A stretch of DNA of 64,000 nt from Micromonospora rifamycinica (GTDB lineage Bacteria > Actinomycetota > Actinomycetes > Mycobacteriales > Micromonosporaceae). The notes beneath the pieces were generated by a model that was given only the letters and a program-made list of their open reading frames with translations, made no database searches and had not been told where the DNA came from. The stretch covers positions 3,472,001 through 3,536,000 of the forward strand of contig NZ_LT607752.1 in assembly GCF_900090265.1 (NCBI RefSeq). Reading direction: 5' to 3'. The number at the start of each line of letters is the position of its first letter. Positions within the stretch are counted from its first letter, which is position 1. Of this stretch, positions 19,573 to 28,073 are shown one piece after another. Both the position numbers and the translations under genes were made by a program.

Positions 19573-21747
19573 GTGACTCAGATCCCGACGTGGAGCGGCG
19601 GACCAGTGAGTCCCCCCAACGGACGCGCGGCACCCGGCACCATCATCGGTGGCCGGTACTCGCTGCGCTCCTCGGTGGGCAACGGCGGCATGGGCACGGT
19701 CTGGCGGGCGACAGACACCCTGCTGCGGCGTGACGTGGCGGTCAAGGAGGTGGTCCTGCCGCCGGGGCTGGCCCCCAGCGACCGGGACGCGATGTACGAA
19801 CGCACCCTGCGCGAGGCCCGCGCCGCCGCCGCGATCCAGCACCCGGCCGTGGTCCAGGTGTACGACGTGGTCACCGAGGGTGGCCGGCCGTGGATCGTGA
19901 TGGAGCTGCTGGACGCCCGCAGCCTCGCCGACATGGTGATCGAGGACGGCCCGGTGGCCGGCCGGGCGGTCGCCAAGATCGGCATCGCGCTGCTCGGCGC
20001 GCTGGAGGTCGCGCACGCCAACGGGGTGCTGCACCGCGATGTCAAGCCGGCCAACGTGCTGATCTGCACCGACGGCCGCTGCGTGCTGACCGACTTCGGG
20101 GTGGCCCGGATGCCCACCGACGTCCAGCTCACCACCCCCGGGATGGTGCTCGGCTCGCCGCACTTCATCTCCCCCGAGCGCGCCATGGGGCAGGATTTCG
20201 GCCCGCCCAGTGACCTGTTCTCGCTCGGCGTGACGCTCTACACGGCCGTCGAGGGGCGTCCCCCGTTCGACAAGGGCGACCCGATCGAGACGATGCACGC
20301 GGTGGTCGAGGACCCGCCGGCCGCCCCGCAGCGCAGCGGCCCGCTGACCCGGGTGCTGATGGGCCTGCTGGAGAAGGACCCGGCCCGCCGGCTGGACGTG
20401 CACACCGCGCGGGCGATGCTGCGCGAGCTGCTCGCCGGCCCGCTGACCAGCACGGCGACCGCGGTCAACTCGATCACCGACCCGTACTCGGTGGTGCCGG
20501 TGCAGCGTCCGTCGACGTTGCCGGCCATCGCCGCACCGCCGGCCGAGCCGAAGCCGAGCGGGCAGATCGGCGGCCGGGCGATGCTGGCCGCCGGTGAGTC
20601 GCTGACCGACCGGCTGGCGAAGCTGCGCCGGGGTGAGCGGCCCAAGCCGGTGGTGACCCCCGCCGCCAACCTCGACGACACCAGCGCCGACGCCCTCGCC
20701 GGCCCGCTGCACACTCCGACCGGCGCGATGCCGGCCTCTGGCGGCTCCACCGCCGACGCGCTGCCGACCCGCCCGACCGCCGGGACGTACGGTGGCACCA
20801 CCGAGGCCACCCAGCGGATCACCCCGGGCGGCGCGCCGGAGGCCACCCAGCGGATCGGCGGCGGCACCGCCGACGCCACCCAGCGCATCGGCGGGCGCCC
20901 GGACGCCACCCAACGGATCGGCTCGGGCACCGAGTCGACCCGGCCCGCCTACGGGGCGGCGGAGCCGACCCAGGCCATCTACGGCGGTGGCGGCAACTCC
21001 GAGCAGACCCAGGCGGTGTACGGCGGGCAGTGGTCCATCCCCGGCACCGGTCAGTCCTGGACGTCGCCACCCCCGCCGCCGGGCGGGGCGGACGGTGGCG
21101 CGCTCGGCCGGGCGAAGGGCACCGGCGGTCGACTCGTCGGCACGGTGCGGAGCTGGCCGCGCAAGCTGCAGCTCGCGGCGGCCGGCGGCCTAGCCGTGGT
21201 GCTGCTGATCGGCGCGTTCGCGCTGTTCGGCGGCGGCGACCCCGAGCAGACACCGCCCCCGCAGGCCGGCCCGAGCACGCCGGCCGCCGGTGGCGGCGCG
21301 CTACCGCCGATGCAGGAGCACAGCGCCCGGGGCATCCGGGTGAACGTGCCGAAGGGCTGGCAGCGGGCGACCGGCGGGGTCTACATCGACTACGTCGACC
21401 CGCAGGACAAGGGGCGCAAGGTGCGTATCCTCACCGAGAAGTTCGGCGGCTCCTCGACCCGGTGGGCCGAGGTCGCGGAGAACGGCCTGCAGAACCGGAC
21501 GAGCTCCTGCCCCAAGCCCTACGAGCAGCTGGCGATGGGTGAGAAGGAGCTGGCCGGCAAGTCGGCCGCCGAGTTCGAGTACACCTGCGGCGAGGGCGAC
21601 GACAAGCGGCACGGCGTGTGGCGCGGGGTGGTGCACGAGGGGAAGGTCTACTCGTTCTACCTCTCCGCCACCGATGCCAAGTTCGCCGAGAGCCGGCCGA
21701 TCTTCGACGAGATGGTCAAGTCGTTCCAGCTCACCGGGGCGAGCTGA
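19573..21747 (+). CDS. Receptor-type Ser/Thr protein kinase (PknB-like) with TQ repeats and an extracellular domain
   Basis: About 724 residues. The cytoplasmic kinase domain (about 28-290) has the glycine loop [15 protein letters not shown] lysine, HRD at 154-156, DFG at 174-176 and [13 protein letters not shown] linker of 230 residues follows, with at least four ATQRI units and related TQAIYGG/TQAVYGG units at about 410-483. A transmembrane helix ([20 protein letters not shown], about 533-553) leads to an extracellular domain of about 160 residues beginning [13 protein letters not shown] and containing two cysteines (TSSCPKP, EYTCGEG) that may form a disulfide. A wall- or ligand-sensing receptor kinase is inferred. 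GTG at 19573 chosen (GGTGG ahead); the GTG at 19606 is an alternative. Divergent from the mutase gene. Confidence 0.92.
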   Translation: MTQIPTWSGGPVSPPNGRAAPGTIIGGRYSLRSSVGNGGMGTVWRATDTLLRRDVAVKEVVLPPGLAPSDRDAMYERTLREARAAAAIQHPAVVQVYDVVTEGGRPWIVMELLDARSLADMVIEDGPVAGRAVAKIGIALLGALEVAHANGVLHRDVKPANVLICTDGRCVLTDFGVARMPTDVQLTTPGMVLGSPHFISPERAMGQDFGPPSDLFSLGVTLYTAVEGRPPFDKGDPIETMHAVVEDPPAAPQRSGPLTRVLMGLLEKDPARRLDVHTARAMLRELLAGPLTSTATAVNSITDPYSVVPVQRPSTLPAIAAPPAEPKPSGQIGGRAMLAAGESLTDRLAKLRRGERPKPVVTPAANLDDTSADALAGPLHTPTGAMPASGGSTADALPTRPTAGTYGGTTEATQRITPGGAPEATQRIGGGTADATQRIGGRPDATQRIGSGTESTRPAYGAAEPTQAIYGGGGNSEQTQAVYGGQWSIPGTGQSWTSPPPPPGGADGGALGRAKGTGGRLVGTVRSWPRKLQLAAAGGLAVVLLIGAFALFGGGDPEQTPPPQAGPSTPAAGGGALPPMQEHSARGIRVNVPKGWQRATGGVYIDYVDPQDKGRKVRILTEKFGGSSTRWAEVAENGLQNRTSSCPKPYEQLAMGEKELAGKSAAEFEYTCGEGDDKRHGVWRGVVHEGKVYSFYLSATDAKFAESRPIFDEMVKSFQLTGAS

Positions 21748-21816
21748 GCCGGGTCGTCCGGCGGGGTGATCCGGGTCGACCGGACCCGGTGATCCGCCGT
21801 CGTGCTATCAAGGGGC

Positions 21817-23562
21817 ATGGTGGCGGAAAGCACTGATCTCGACCGGATGCGCGACCAGGCCCGGCGCTGGCTCGACGACGACCCCGACCCGGCCAGCCGG
21901 GACGAGCTGCGGGCCGTGCTCGACCGGCTGCCGGCCAGCGCGCCGGAGCTGGCCGACCGGTTCGCCGGCCCGCTGACCTTCGGCACGGCCGGGTTGCGCG
22001 GCCCGCTGCGCGCCGGGCCGAACGGCATGAACCTCGCGGTGGTCACCCGGGCGGCGGCCGGGCTGGTCGGCTGGCTCGCCGCCGAGGGCGGTGAAGGTCC
22101 GCTGGTCATCGGGTACGACGCCCGGCACGGTTCCCGGGAGTTCGCCGAGCGCACCGCCCAGGTCGCCACCGGTGCCGGCCGGCCGGCGCTGCTGCTGCCC
22201 CGGCCGCTGCCCACCCCCGTGCTGGCGTACGCGGTGCGCAGACTCGGCGGGGTGGCCGGGGTGATGGTGACGGCCAGCCACAACCCGCCGCAGGACAACG
22301 GCTACAAGGTCTACCTGGGTGCCCAGCTCGGTGGGGCGCTCGGCGCGGGGGCACAGATCGTGCCGCCCGCCGACGCCGGCATCGAGGCGGCCATCCGCGC
22401 GGTCGGTCCGCTGGCGCAGGTGCCGCTGGGGCTGCCCGGCCAGGTGCTCGGCGACGACCTCGTCGCCGCGTACGTGGAGCGGGCCGTCACGGTGATCGAC
22501 CCGGGCGGGCCGCGTGACCTGCGGGTGGCGTACACCCCGTTGCACGGGGTGGGGGCGGCGGTGCTGACCGCGACCTTCGCGCGGGCCGGTTTCCCGGTGC
22601 CCGGGGTGGTGCCCGACCAGGCAGAACCGGACCCGGCCTTCCCCACCGTCAGCTTCCCCAACCCGGAGGAGCCCGGCGCGGTGGACCGGCTGGTCGCCCT
22701 CGCCCGGGCCACCGACGCCGACCTGGCCATCGCCAACGACCCGGACGCCGACCGCTGCGCGGTGGTGGTCCGCGAGCCGGTGCCCTCGGGTGCCGGGACG
22801 GGGGTGGCGGGTGCCGGAACGGGGGTGGCGGGTGCCGGAACGGGGGTGGCGGGTGCCGGAACGGGCTGGCGGATGTTGCGCGGAGACGAGGTGGGGGTGC
22901 TGCTCGCCGACCACCTGATGCGGCGGGGCGTCGACGGCCTGTACGCCACCACGATCGTGTCGTCGTCCCTGCTCCGGGCGATGTGTGCGGCCCGGGGCCG
23001 GGCGTACGACGAGACGTTGACCGGGTTCAAGTGGATCGTCCGGGCCGGGGGTGGGACGTCGCCCCTGGCGTACGGCTACGAGGAGGCGTTGGGCTACTGC
23101 GTGGCCCCCGGGCACGTGCGGGACAAGGACGGCATCACCGCCGCGCTGACCATCGCCGAGCTGGCCGCGGGGCTGAAGGCGCAGGGGCGCACCCTGACCG
23201 ACCGGCTGGACGAGCTGGCCGCCGAGTTCGGCGTGCACCACACCGACCAGCTCTCGGTCCGGGTGGACGACCTGCGGATCATCGCCGACGCGATGGCCCG
23301 GGTCCGGGCGGCCACCCCGACCATGCTGCTCGGTGCGCCGGTCACCGGGGCGCAGGACCTGCTGCCCGCCGCCGACGTGGTGATCCTGCGGACCGCCGCG
23401 GCCCGGGTGGTGATCCGCCCCTCGGGCACCGAGCCGAAGCTCAAGGCGTACCTGGAGGTGGTGGAGCCGGTCGCGGACGGGGACGTGCCGGCGGCCCGCA
23501 CCCGCGCGGCGACGGCGCTCACCACCCTGCGCACCGAGGTCGCCACCGCCCTCGGCATCTGA
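21817..23562 (+). CDS. Phospho-sugar mutase (phosphoglucomutase/phosphomannomutase)
   Basis: A 581-residue alpha-D-phosphohexomutase. Seen are the entry motif TFGTAGLRGPLRAGPNGMN, the phosphoserine loop MVTASHNPPQDNGYKVY, the metal loop NDPDADRCAVV, GDEVGVLLADHL, the sugar-binding GYEEALGYCV and the phosphate-binding RPSGTEPKLKAY. The GTAGLR start and length place it with the eukaryotic-type PGM2/phosphopentomutase-like group rather than the short PMM/GlmM group; a phosphopentomutase side role would fit the nucleoside genes nearby but is inference. Between the metal loop and GDE a three-and-a-half-unit GAGTGVA repeat is inserted. The start is ATG at 21817 or GTG at 21820, just after AAGGGG. 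Confidence 0.9.
   Translation: MVAESTDLDRMRDQARRWLDDDPDPASRDELRAVLDRLPASAPELADRFAGPLTFGTAGLRGPLRAGPNGMNLAVVTRAAAGLVGWLAAEGGEGPLVIGYDARHGSREFAERTAQVATGAGRPALLLPRPLPTPVLAYAVRRLGGVAGVMVTASHNPPQDNGYKVYLGAQLGGALGAGAQIVPPADAGIEAAIRAVGPLAQVPLGLPGQVLGDDLVAAYVERAVTVIDPGGPRDLRVAYTPLHGVGAAVLTATFARAGFPVPGVVPDQAEPDPAFPTVSFPNPEEPGAVDRLVALARATDADLAIANDPDADRCAVVVREPVPSGAGTGVAGAGTGVAGAGTGVAGAGTGWRMLRGDEVGVLLADHLMRRGVDGLYATTIVSSSLLRAMCAARGRAYDETLTGFKWIVRAGGGTSPLAYGYEEALGYCVAPGHVRDKDGITAALTIAELAAGLKAQGRTLTDRLDELAAEFGVHHTDQLSVRVDDLRIIADAMARVRAATPTMLLGAPVTGAQDLLPAADVVILRTAAARVVIRPSGTEPKLKAYLEVVEPVADGDVPAARTRAATALTTLRTEVATALGI
22789..22866 (+). repeat. In-frame 21-bp tandem repeat inside the phospho-sugar mutase gene
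   Basis: Three complete 21-bp units start at 22789, 22810 and 22831, followed by a partial fourth at 22852. Units differ by one base (GGGACG versus GGAACG). Each encodes GAGTGVA, so copy-number change in whole units keeps the frame. It lies in a surface loop of the enzyme between the metal-binding loop and the GDE motif. Confidence 0.9.
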
Positions 23563-23661
23563 TCCCGCCCCCGCCACACACCCCGCCGCGTGTCCGGGCG
23601 GCGTGTCCCACCGCGCGCCCCGCTACATTTCCCGCCGCGCACTCGCGCTGCATGATCAACT

Positions 23662-23720
23662 CAATTTCATGGTTGTAGTGGCATCCATCCCGCTCGGATG
23701 CCACTACAACCATGAAATTG
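23662..23720. repeat. Perfect 25-bp stem palindrome with TTGTAGTGGC core (copy 1)
   Basis: Arms 23662-23686 and 23696-23720 are perfect inverted copies of 25 bp around a 9-base loop; the right part of the left arm reads GGTTGTAGTGGCATCC. CATGATCAACT lies directly upstream. It stands between the mutase gene and the XRE regulator gene in a 485-bp gene-free stretch (23563-24047) that otherwise shows only ordinary GC-rich sequence and an AT-richer promoter zone near 23920-24040. Copies 2 and 3 are at 25269 and 60592. No T-tract follows. Confidence 0.9.
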
Positions 23721-24047
23721 CGCGCCTCCCCCGCAACCCGCATCCGGGCGGGCGGGCAAATTGGCGGTGGGGGCTCGGCAGGTGGGGTGGGGAGAGCGTC
23801 GGTGGGGCGGTTCGGGCGGCTGCCTGGCCGCCCTGCTCGACCGGCACCCCGGCGGTGGGGATCGATCACGTCGAACCGCCACGCCCACCGAATGTCACCT
23901 GGTGCCATCTCTTGCTGACGATACGCTCGCACGATTAGCATCAGCGCATCGCTCTCACCATTTATCCGACGCCACCGGGATGCATTTTTCGTGATGTTGC
24001 ATCGGCGGCGGACCGTTGTTTCATTCTGGACGGAAAGGTGTTGCACG

Positions 24048-24932
24048 GTGCGTGAAACAAACAGTTCGACAGTGCCGCGACGGCAGCTCGGCAGGCTGCT
24101 CACCCAGCTCCGGGAGGACGCCCACGTCAGCATCGAAGCCGCTGCCGGCGAGCTGGACTGCTCCCGGCAGAAGCTCTGGCGCATCGAGCGGGGCGTGACC
24201 CCTGCCAAGATGCCGGACGTCCGGGTGCTCTGCGAGCTCTACCGGGCCACCCCCGACCAGGCGAGCGTGCTGCTCGGGCTGGCCGAGGTGAGCCGGACCG
24301 AGGGGTGGTGGCACGCGCACGGCAGCGCCGTACCGTCCTGGTTCTCGCTCTACGTCGGCCTGGAGAACGTCGCCAGCAGCATTCGCTACTACAACGCCGA
24401 GCTGGTGCCGGGGCTGCTGCAGACTCCCGGCTACGCCACCGCGCTCTTCCAGCACAACCGGCCCGAACTGGGCGAGGATGAGCGGAGCAAGATCGTCAGC
24501 CTTCGCATCCAGCGGCAGGGGCTGCTGGCCCGGCGACTCCCACCGGCCCCCACGCTGACGGTGATCCTCAGCGAGGCGGTGCTGCGCCGCCCGGTGCCGG
24601 GCCGGTCGGTGATGGCCGACCAGCTCCGGCACCTGCTGGCCGTCGGCGAGCGGCACAACATCACCGTCCGGGTGCTGCCGCTGGCCGCCGGGCCACCGCT
24701 GGCCGCCGAGGCCGGCACCTTCGTGCTGCTCGACTTCCCACCCTCGGCACTCGGCAACCCGAGCGAGCCACCGACCGTCTACGTCGAAGGGCTCACCGGC
24801 GCGCTCTACCTCGACCAGCCGGCGGAGATCGCCGCCTACGAAAGGGTATGGAAGGGGCTGGATTCCCTCGCCCTCGACGCGGGACAATCGGCCGAGCTGA
24901 TCGATGCGATCCGGGGAGAATGCCATGAGTGA
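24048..24932 (+). CDS. XRE family regulator with DUF5753 domain
   Basis: A 294-residue protein. The N-terminal XRE helix-turn-helix (about residues 12-68) includes LGRLLTQLREDAHVSIEAAA and SRQKLWRIERG. The C-terminal domain (about 100-285) is the DUF5753 type, with YYNAELVPGLLQTPGYA, the R-x-x-R-Q-x-L-L segment and YVEGLTGALYL. Such proteins are paired with small DUF397 proteins in streptomycetes and relatives, as in WhiJ-like loci that control development, and they have been discussed as toxin-antitoxin-like pairs. GTG at 24048 is chosen because AAAGG is suitably placed and the family N-terminus begins there. The gene overlaps the DUF397 gene by 8 bp and the pair is bracketed by palindromes. 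Confidence 0.92.
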   Translation: MRETNSSTVPRRQLGRLLTQLREDAHVSIEAAAGELDCSRQKLWRIERGVTPAKMPDVRVLCELYRATPDQASVLLGLAEVSRTEGWWHAHGSAVPSWFSLYVGLENVASSIRYYNAELVPGLLQTPGYATALFQHNRPELGEDERSKIVSLRIQRQGLLARRLPPAPTLTVILSEAVLRRPVPGRSVMADQLRHLLAVGERHNITVRVLPLAAGPPLAAEAGTFVLLDFPPSALGNPSEPPTVYVEGLTGALYLDQPAEIAAYERVWKGLDSLALDAGQSAELIDAIRGECHE

Positions 24933-25128
24933 CCTGACCGGCGCCCGCTGGCGCACCAGCACCCGCAGCGGCACCAACGGCGGCGAGTGCGTCGAGGTGG
25001 CCGACAACCTCCCCGGCATCATCGGCATCCGGGACAGCAAGGACCCGACCGGCCCCGCCCTCACCGTCCCACCCACCGCCTGGTCCGCCTTCGTCACCGA
25101 CCTGAAGGCCCACCGGCTCACCCACTGA
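24925..25128 (+). CDS. DUF397 domain-containing small protein
   Basis: A 67-residue protein with the DUF397 signature: ARWRTSTRSGTNGGECVEVA, then IGIRDSKDPTGPALTV and a final WSAFVTDLKAH. ATG at 24925 is preceded by GGGGAG at good spacing and overlaps the end of the XRE gene, so the two proteins are made together. In related loci the DUF397 protein acts as partner or antagonist of the cognate XRE/DUF5753 regulator. Confidence 0.93.
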   Translation: MSDLTGARWRTSTRSGTNGGECVEVADNLPGIIGIRDSKDPTGPALTVPPTAWSAFVTDLKAHRLTH

Positions 25129-25268
25129 CGGCGGTCCGGCCCACTGACGGCGGTCCGGTCAGCCCACGGTGCGCCTGCTGATCCCGGCCCGCATGCCCTG
25201 CGCACCGGGACCGCCGCTGCCCTCGCCATCTCACACCGCCGCACGCACTCCGCGCGGCATGATCAACT

Positions 25269-25327
25269 CAGTTTCCTGGTTGTAGTGGCATCCGAGCGGG
25301 GTGGATGCCACTACAACCAGGAAACTG
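25269..25327. repeat. Perfect 25-bp stem palindrome with TTGTAGTGGC core (copy 2)
   Basis: Arms 25269-25293 and 25303-25327 pair perfectly over 25 bp with a 9-base loop. Compared with copy 1, two positions differ in the left arm and the matching two positions differ in the right arm, so pairing is preserved. The upstream flank CATGATCAACTCA is also shared. It lies between the convergent ends of the DUF397 and GPP34 genes in a 247-bp gap; a bidirectional stop of transcription is possible. The gap also holds an imperfect 21-bp direct duplication at 25128-25160. Confidence 0.9.
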
Positions 25328-25375
25328 CGAGGCTCCCGGGCAACCCGTCGGGGCCGCGTGTGGCGGCGGCCAGGA

Positions 25376-26059
25376 TCAGCCGACCGCGCGCTTGCCGAGG
25401 GCGTGGTCGACGGCCTGGCCGAGGGCGGTGACGACCAGGGCCACCGAGGGGCGGACCACCGACTCCTCCAGGCTGATCGTGCCGGAGAAGCCGGCCCCGC
25501 CGGCGATCTCCTCCAGCCGCCGCCGGGCGTCCTGCGCGGCGGTGCCGGTCAGGCCGAGCGCCGGCTCCATCCGCAGCACCGCCACCAGCGTGGCCAGCGC
25601 TGCCGTCCGCTCGTCGGGGAGCTGCTCGCCGGCCAGCGCCTCGGCCAGCCGACGGCGGCTGTCCTGCTCCACCGACGGGTCCGTGGTCGGGTAGCGGTGC
25701 ACCACGATGAAGTCCAGCTCGGTCTCCTCGACGTCGCGCACCACACCCCGCTCGACGAGGTCGCCGAGGATGCGGTCGCGCAGGCCGTGCCGCAGCCGCT
25801 GCACCCAGGAGGAGGGGCTGTGCGGGGTGTCGGCGGCCAGCCGGCCCAGCACCCCGTCCAGGATCGGCTCGCCGACCGGCGTCGGGTCGGTCACCGCCAG
25901 GTTCCCGTCGACGTACGCGATCCGGCCGGCGAGGGCCAGCTCGACCAGGACGGCGGCGGCCATCCCCAGGTCGAGTCCGATCCGGGGCATGGTCGCCTTG
26001 CCGGACTCATCGTCATACGCGAGGAGCAGCAACTCCTCGGCCAGCGCAACACCAGTCAT
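25376..26059 (-). CDS. GPP34 (GOLPH3-like) family protein
   Basis: A 227-residue mainly helical protein with the GPP34 pattern: ALAEELLLLAYDDESGK near the N-terminus, LDLGMAAAVLVELALAGRI, and a central LRDRILGDLVERGVVRDVE. The eukaryotic relative GOLPH3 binds phosphatidylinositol-4-phosphate; actinobacteria carry many such proteins, often with unknown partners. There is no signal peptide or membrane segment. ATG at 26059 is chosen since the family N-terminus follows; the frame extends 34 codons upstream without homology. It is convergent with the XRE/DUF397 pair. Confidence 0.85.
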   Translation of the reverse strand: MTGVALAEELLLLAYDDESGKATMPRIGLDLGMAAAVLVELALAGRIAYVDGNLAVTDPTPVGEPILDGVLGRLAADTPHSPSSWVQRLRHGLRDRILGDLVERGVVRDVEETELDFIVVHRYPTTDPSVEQDSRRRLAEALAGEQLPDERTAALATLVAVLRMEPALGLTGTAAQDARRRLEEIAGGAGFSGTISLEESVVRPSVALVVTALGQAVDHALGKRAVG

Positions 26060-26192
26060 GGCCCGAGACGGTAGCGCCTGAACGCACACCGCGCTCCCCG
26101 ACTCGCTCTCCGTGGGAAGGCGGCCCCGCGCGCCGCCCGTACCGCTCCCCCCGCCGCCCACCGGCTGACCGGGTGTTCCCGCAGGTCGGGCC

Positions 26193-26249
26193 GGTGCGTG
26201 TCGGCCAGAGCGGTGCGTGCGGGCCAGGCCGGTGCGTGCGGGCCGGAGC
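26193..26249. repeat. 19-bp tandem repeat, three units, between GPP34 and upp genes
   Basis: GGTGCGTG recurs at 26193, 26212 and 26231 with an exact period of 19 bp; the full unit reads about GGTGCGTGCGGGCCAGGCC with a few substitutions. It ends just before the 3' end of upp (stop at 26261), upstream of the GPP34 gene on the same strand. No gene is seen in 26060-26260. Confidence 0.75.
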
Positions 26250-26260
26250 GGGGCTGTCGG

Positions 26261-26893
26261 TCAGAAGCGGGGCATGCCGCCGAACTGCCGGTCACCGGCG
26301 TCGCCGAGCCCCGGGACGATGAACATGTGGTCGTTCAGCCCCTGGTCGATCGACGCGGTGACCAGCCGCAGCGGCAGCCCCGACCGCTCCAGGCGGGCGA
26401 TGCCGACCGGTGCGGCGAGCACGCAGAGCACGGTGATGTCGGTGCAGCCCCGGTCGGCGAGCAGCCGGCAGCAGTGCTCCAGCGAACCGCCGGTGGCGAG
26501 CATCGGGTCGAGCACCAGCACCGGCAGCCCGGCCAGGTCCCGGGGCAGCGACTCCATGTAGGCGCGCGGCTCGTACGTCTCCTCGTCGCGGGCCAGGCCG
26601 ACGAAGCCCATCGACGACTCCGGCAGCAGCCCGAGCGCCGCGTCGGCCATCCCGAGGCCGGCCCGCAGCACCGGCACCAGCAGCGGCGGGTTCGCCAGCC
26701 GGGTGCCCTCGGCCCCGGTGACCGGGGTCTGCACCGGGTACTTCTCGACCGGGAAGGTGCGCGCGGCCTCGTACACCAGCATGGTGGTGAGTTCGTGCAG
26801 CGCGGCCCGGAACGACGACGAGTCGGTCCGGGCGTCCCGCATGGCGGTCAGCCGCGACTGGGCGAGCGGGTGGTCAATGACGTGTACGTCCAC
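26261..26893 (-). CDS. upp: Uracil phosphoribosyltransferase
   Basis: A 210-residue type I PRTase that makes UMP from uracil and PRPP. Seen are the uracil PRTase N-terminus [33 protein letters not shown], the PRPP loop [11 protein letters not shown], and the uracil-binding end [15 protein letters not shown]. Length and motifs are complete. GTG at 26893 is chosen; residues before it in the open frame do not resemble the family. It is divergent from deoC with a 200-bp spacer, and belongs to the nucleoside salvage theme of the window. Confidence 0.96.
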   Translation of the reverse strand: MDVHVIDHPLAQSRLTAMRDARTDSSSFRAALHELTTMLVYEAARTFPVEKYPVQTPVTGAEGTRLANPPLLVPVLRAGLGMADAALGLLPESSMGFVGLARDEETYEPRAYMESLPRDLAGLPVLVLDPMLATGGSLEHCCRLLADRGCTDITVLCVLAAPVGIARLERSGLPLRLVTASIDQGLNDHMFIVPGLGDAGDRQFGGMPRF

Positions 26894-27049
26894 GATCGCC
26901 CAACCTACCGGTCCCGGTCGGCCGGCAGTACGGGTGCGCGGCGAGCGACGACGTGGCTCACCCCCGATTCGCCCGTGGCCGTGGCACCTCGGGCCACCCG
27001 CGCCCGACGACACCCCGCCGGGCCGGACCGACCGGCCAACCCGGGGAGC

Positions 27050-27086
27050 TGTGACCAGGATCACCCGATAGTCGGCTGCGTAGTAT
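27050..27086 (+). promoter_or_regulatory. CRP-like site and -10 element upstream of deoC
   Basis: TGTGACCAGGATCACC at 27050-27065 matches the TGTGA-N6-TCAC(A) pattern of CRP/FNR-family regulators with one change in the last base. TAGTAT at 27081-27086 is a good -10 element, 7 bases before the ATG, so the message is probably leaderless or nearly so. The CRP-like centre is then about 35 bases upstream of transcription start, overlapping the -35 region. Binding is inferred from pattern only. Confidence 0.5.
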
Positions 27087-27093
27087 TCGGGGC

Positions 27094-28071
27094 ATGACGG
27101 CGACAACGACGTCGGCCCGGTCGGACCTGTCCGAGCTGGGGCGATCCGAGACCACGCTACGGGCTTTCCTGCACGGCCTGCCCGGGGTCGACCAGGTCGG
27201 CGTGGAGCAGCGGGCCGCCCAGCTCGGCACCCGCTCGATCAAGACCACCGCCAAGGCGCAGGCCATCGACCTGGCCATCCGGATGGTCGACCTGACCACC
27301 CTGGAAGGGGCCGACACCCCGGGCAAGGTCCGCGCCCTGGCCGCCAAGGCCCTGCGGCCGGACCCGGCCGACCCGGGTTGCCCGCACGTCGGCGCGGTCT
27401 GCGTCTACCCGGCGATGGTGCCGCACGTGGCCGAGGTGCTGCGCGGCAGCGCCGTGCACCTGGCCAGCGTGGCGACCGCCTTCCCGTCCGGCCAGGCCCC
27501 GTTGGACGTCAAGCTCGCCGACACCCGGGCGGCCGTCGCCGCCGGGGCCGACGAGATCGACATGGTGATCAACCGGGGCGCGTTCCTGGCCGGGCGTTAC
27601 CAGGAGGTCCACGACGAGATCAAGGCGGTCAAAGAGGCCTGCGGCTCTGCCGACGGCGGTCCGGCGGCCCACCTCAAGGTGATCCTGGAGACCGGCGAGC
27701 TGGCCACCTACGACAACGTCCGGCGGGCCTCCTGGCTGGCGATGCTGGCCGGCGGCGACTTCATCAAGACCTCCACCGGCAAGGTCCCGGTCGCCGCCAC
27801 CCTGCCGGTGACCCTGGTGATGCTGGAGGCGGTCCGCGACTTCCGGGCCGCCACCGGGCGGCAGGTGGGCGTCAAGCCGGCCGGCGGGATCAAGAACACC
27901 AAGGACGCGATCAAGTACCTGGTCATGGTCAACGAGACCGTCGGCGGCGACTGGCTGAGCCCGGACTGGTTCCGGTTCGGCGCGTCCAGCCTGCTCAACG
28001 ACCTGCTCATGCAGCGCACCAAGCTGACGACCGGCACCTACTCCGGTCCCGACTACTTCACCCTGGACTGA
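27094..28071 (+). CDS. deoC: Deoxyribose-phosphate aldolase
   Basis: A 325-residue class I aldolase cleaving 2-deoxyribose-5-phosphate to glyceraldehyde-3-phosphate and acetaldehyde. The Schiff-base lysine lies in [14 protein letters not shown] (about K225) and the second active-site lysine in [14 protein letters not shown] (about K261); [14 protein letters not shown] and [13 protein letters not shown] are also characteristic. The protein is of the long DeoC type, with an N-terminal helical extension of about 70 residues. It starts an operon: two bases separate its stop from the next aldehyde dehydrogenase gene. The acetaldehyde produced is a plausible substrate for that dehydrogenase. Confidence 0.95.
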   Translation: MTATTTSARSDLSELGRSETTLRAFLHGLPGVDQVGVEQRAAQLGTRSIKTTAKAQAIDLAIRMVDLTTLEGADTPGKVRALAAKALRPDPADPGCPHVGAVCVYPAMVPHVAEVLRGSAVHLASVATAFPSGQAPLDVKLADTRAAVAAGADEIDMVINRGAFLAGRYQEVHDEIKAVKEACGSADGGPAAHLKVILETGELATYDNVRRASWLAMLAGGDFIKTSTGKVPVAATLPVTLVMLEAVRDFRAATGRQVGVKPAGGIKNTKDAIKYLVMVNETVGGDWLSPDWFRFGASSLLNDLLMQRTKLTTGTYSGPDYFTLD

Positions 28072-28073
28072 GC

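Noticed and set aside
23662..23720. Simple Rho-independent terminator as the whole explanation of the palindromes
   Set aside because: There is no T-tract on either strand, and the core sequence is conserved between copies well beyond what a terminator needs; termination remains possible as a by-product.
23991..24047. Longer N-terminus for the XRE regulator starting at the ATG at 23991
   Set aside because: The extra 19 residues do not look like the family, and AAAGG with GTG at 24048 gives the usual start.
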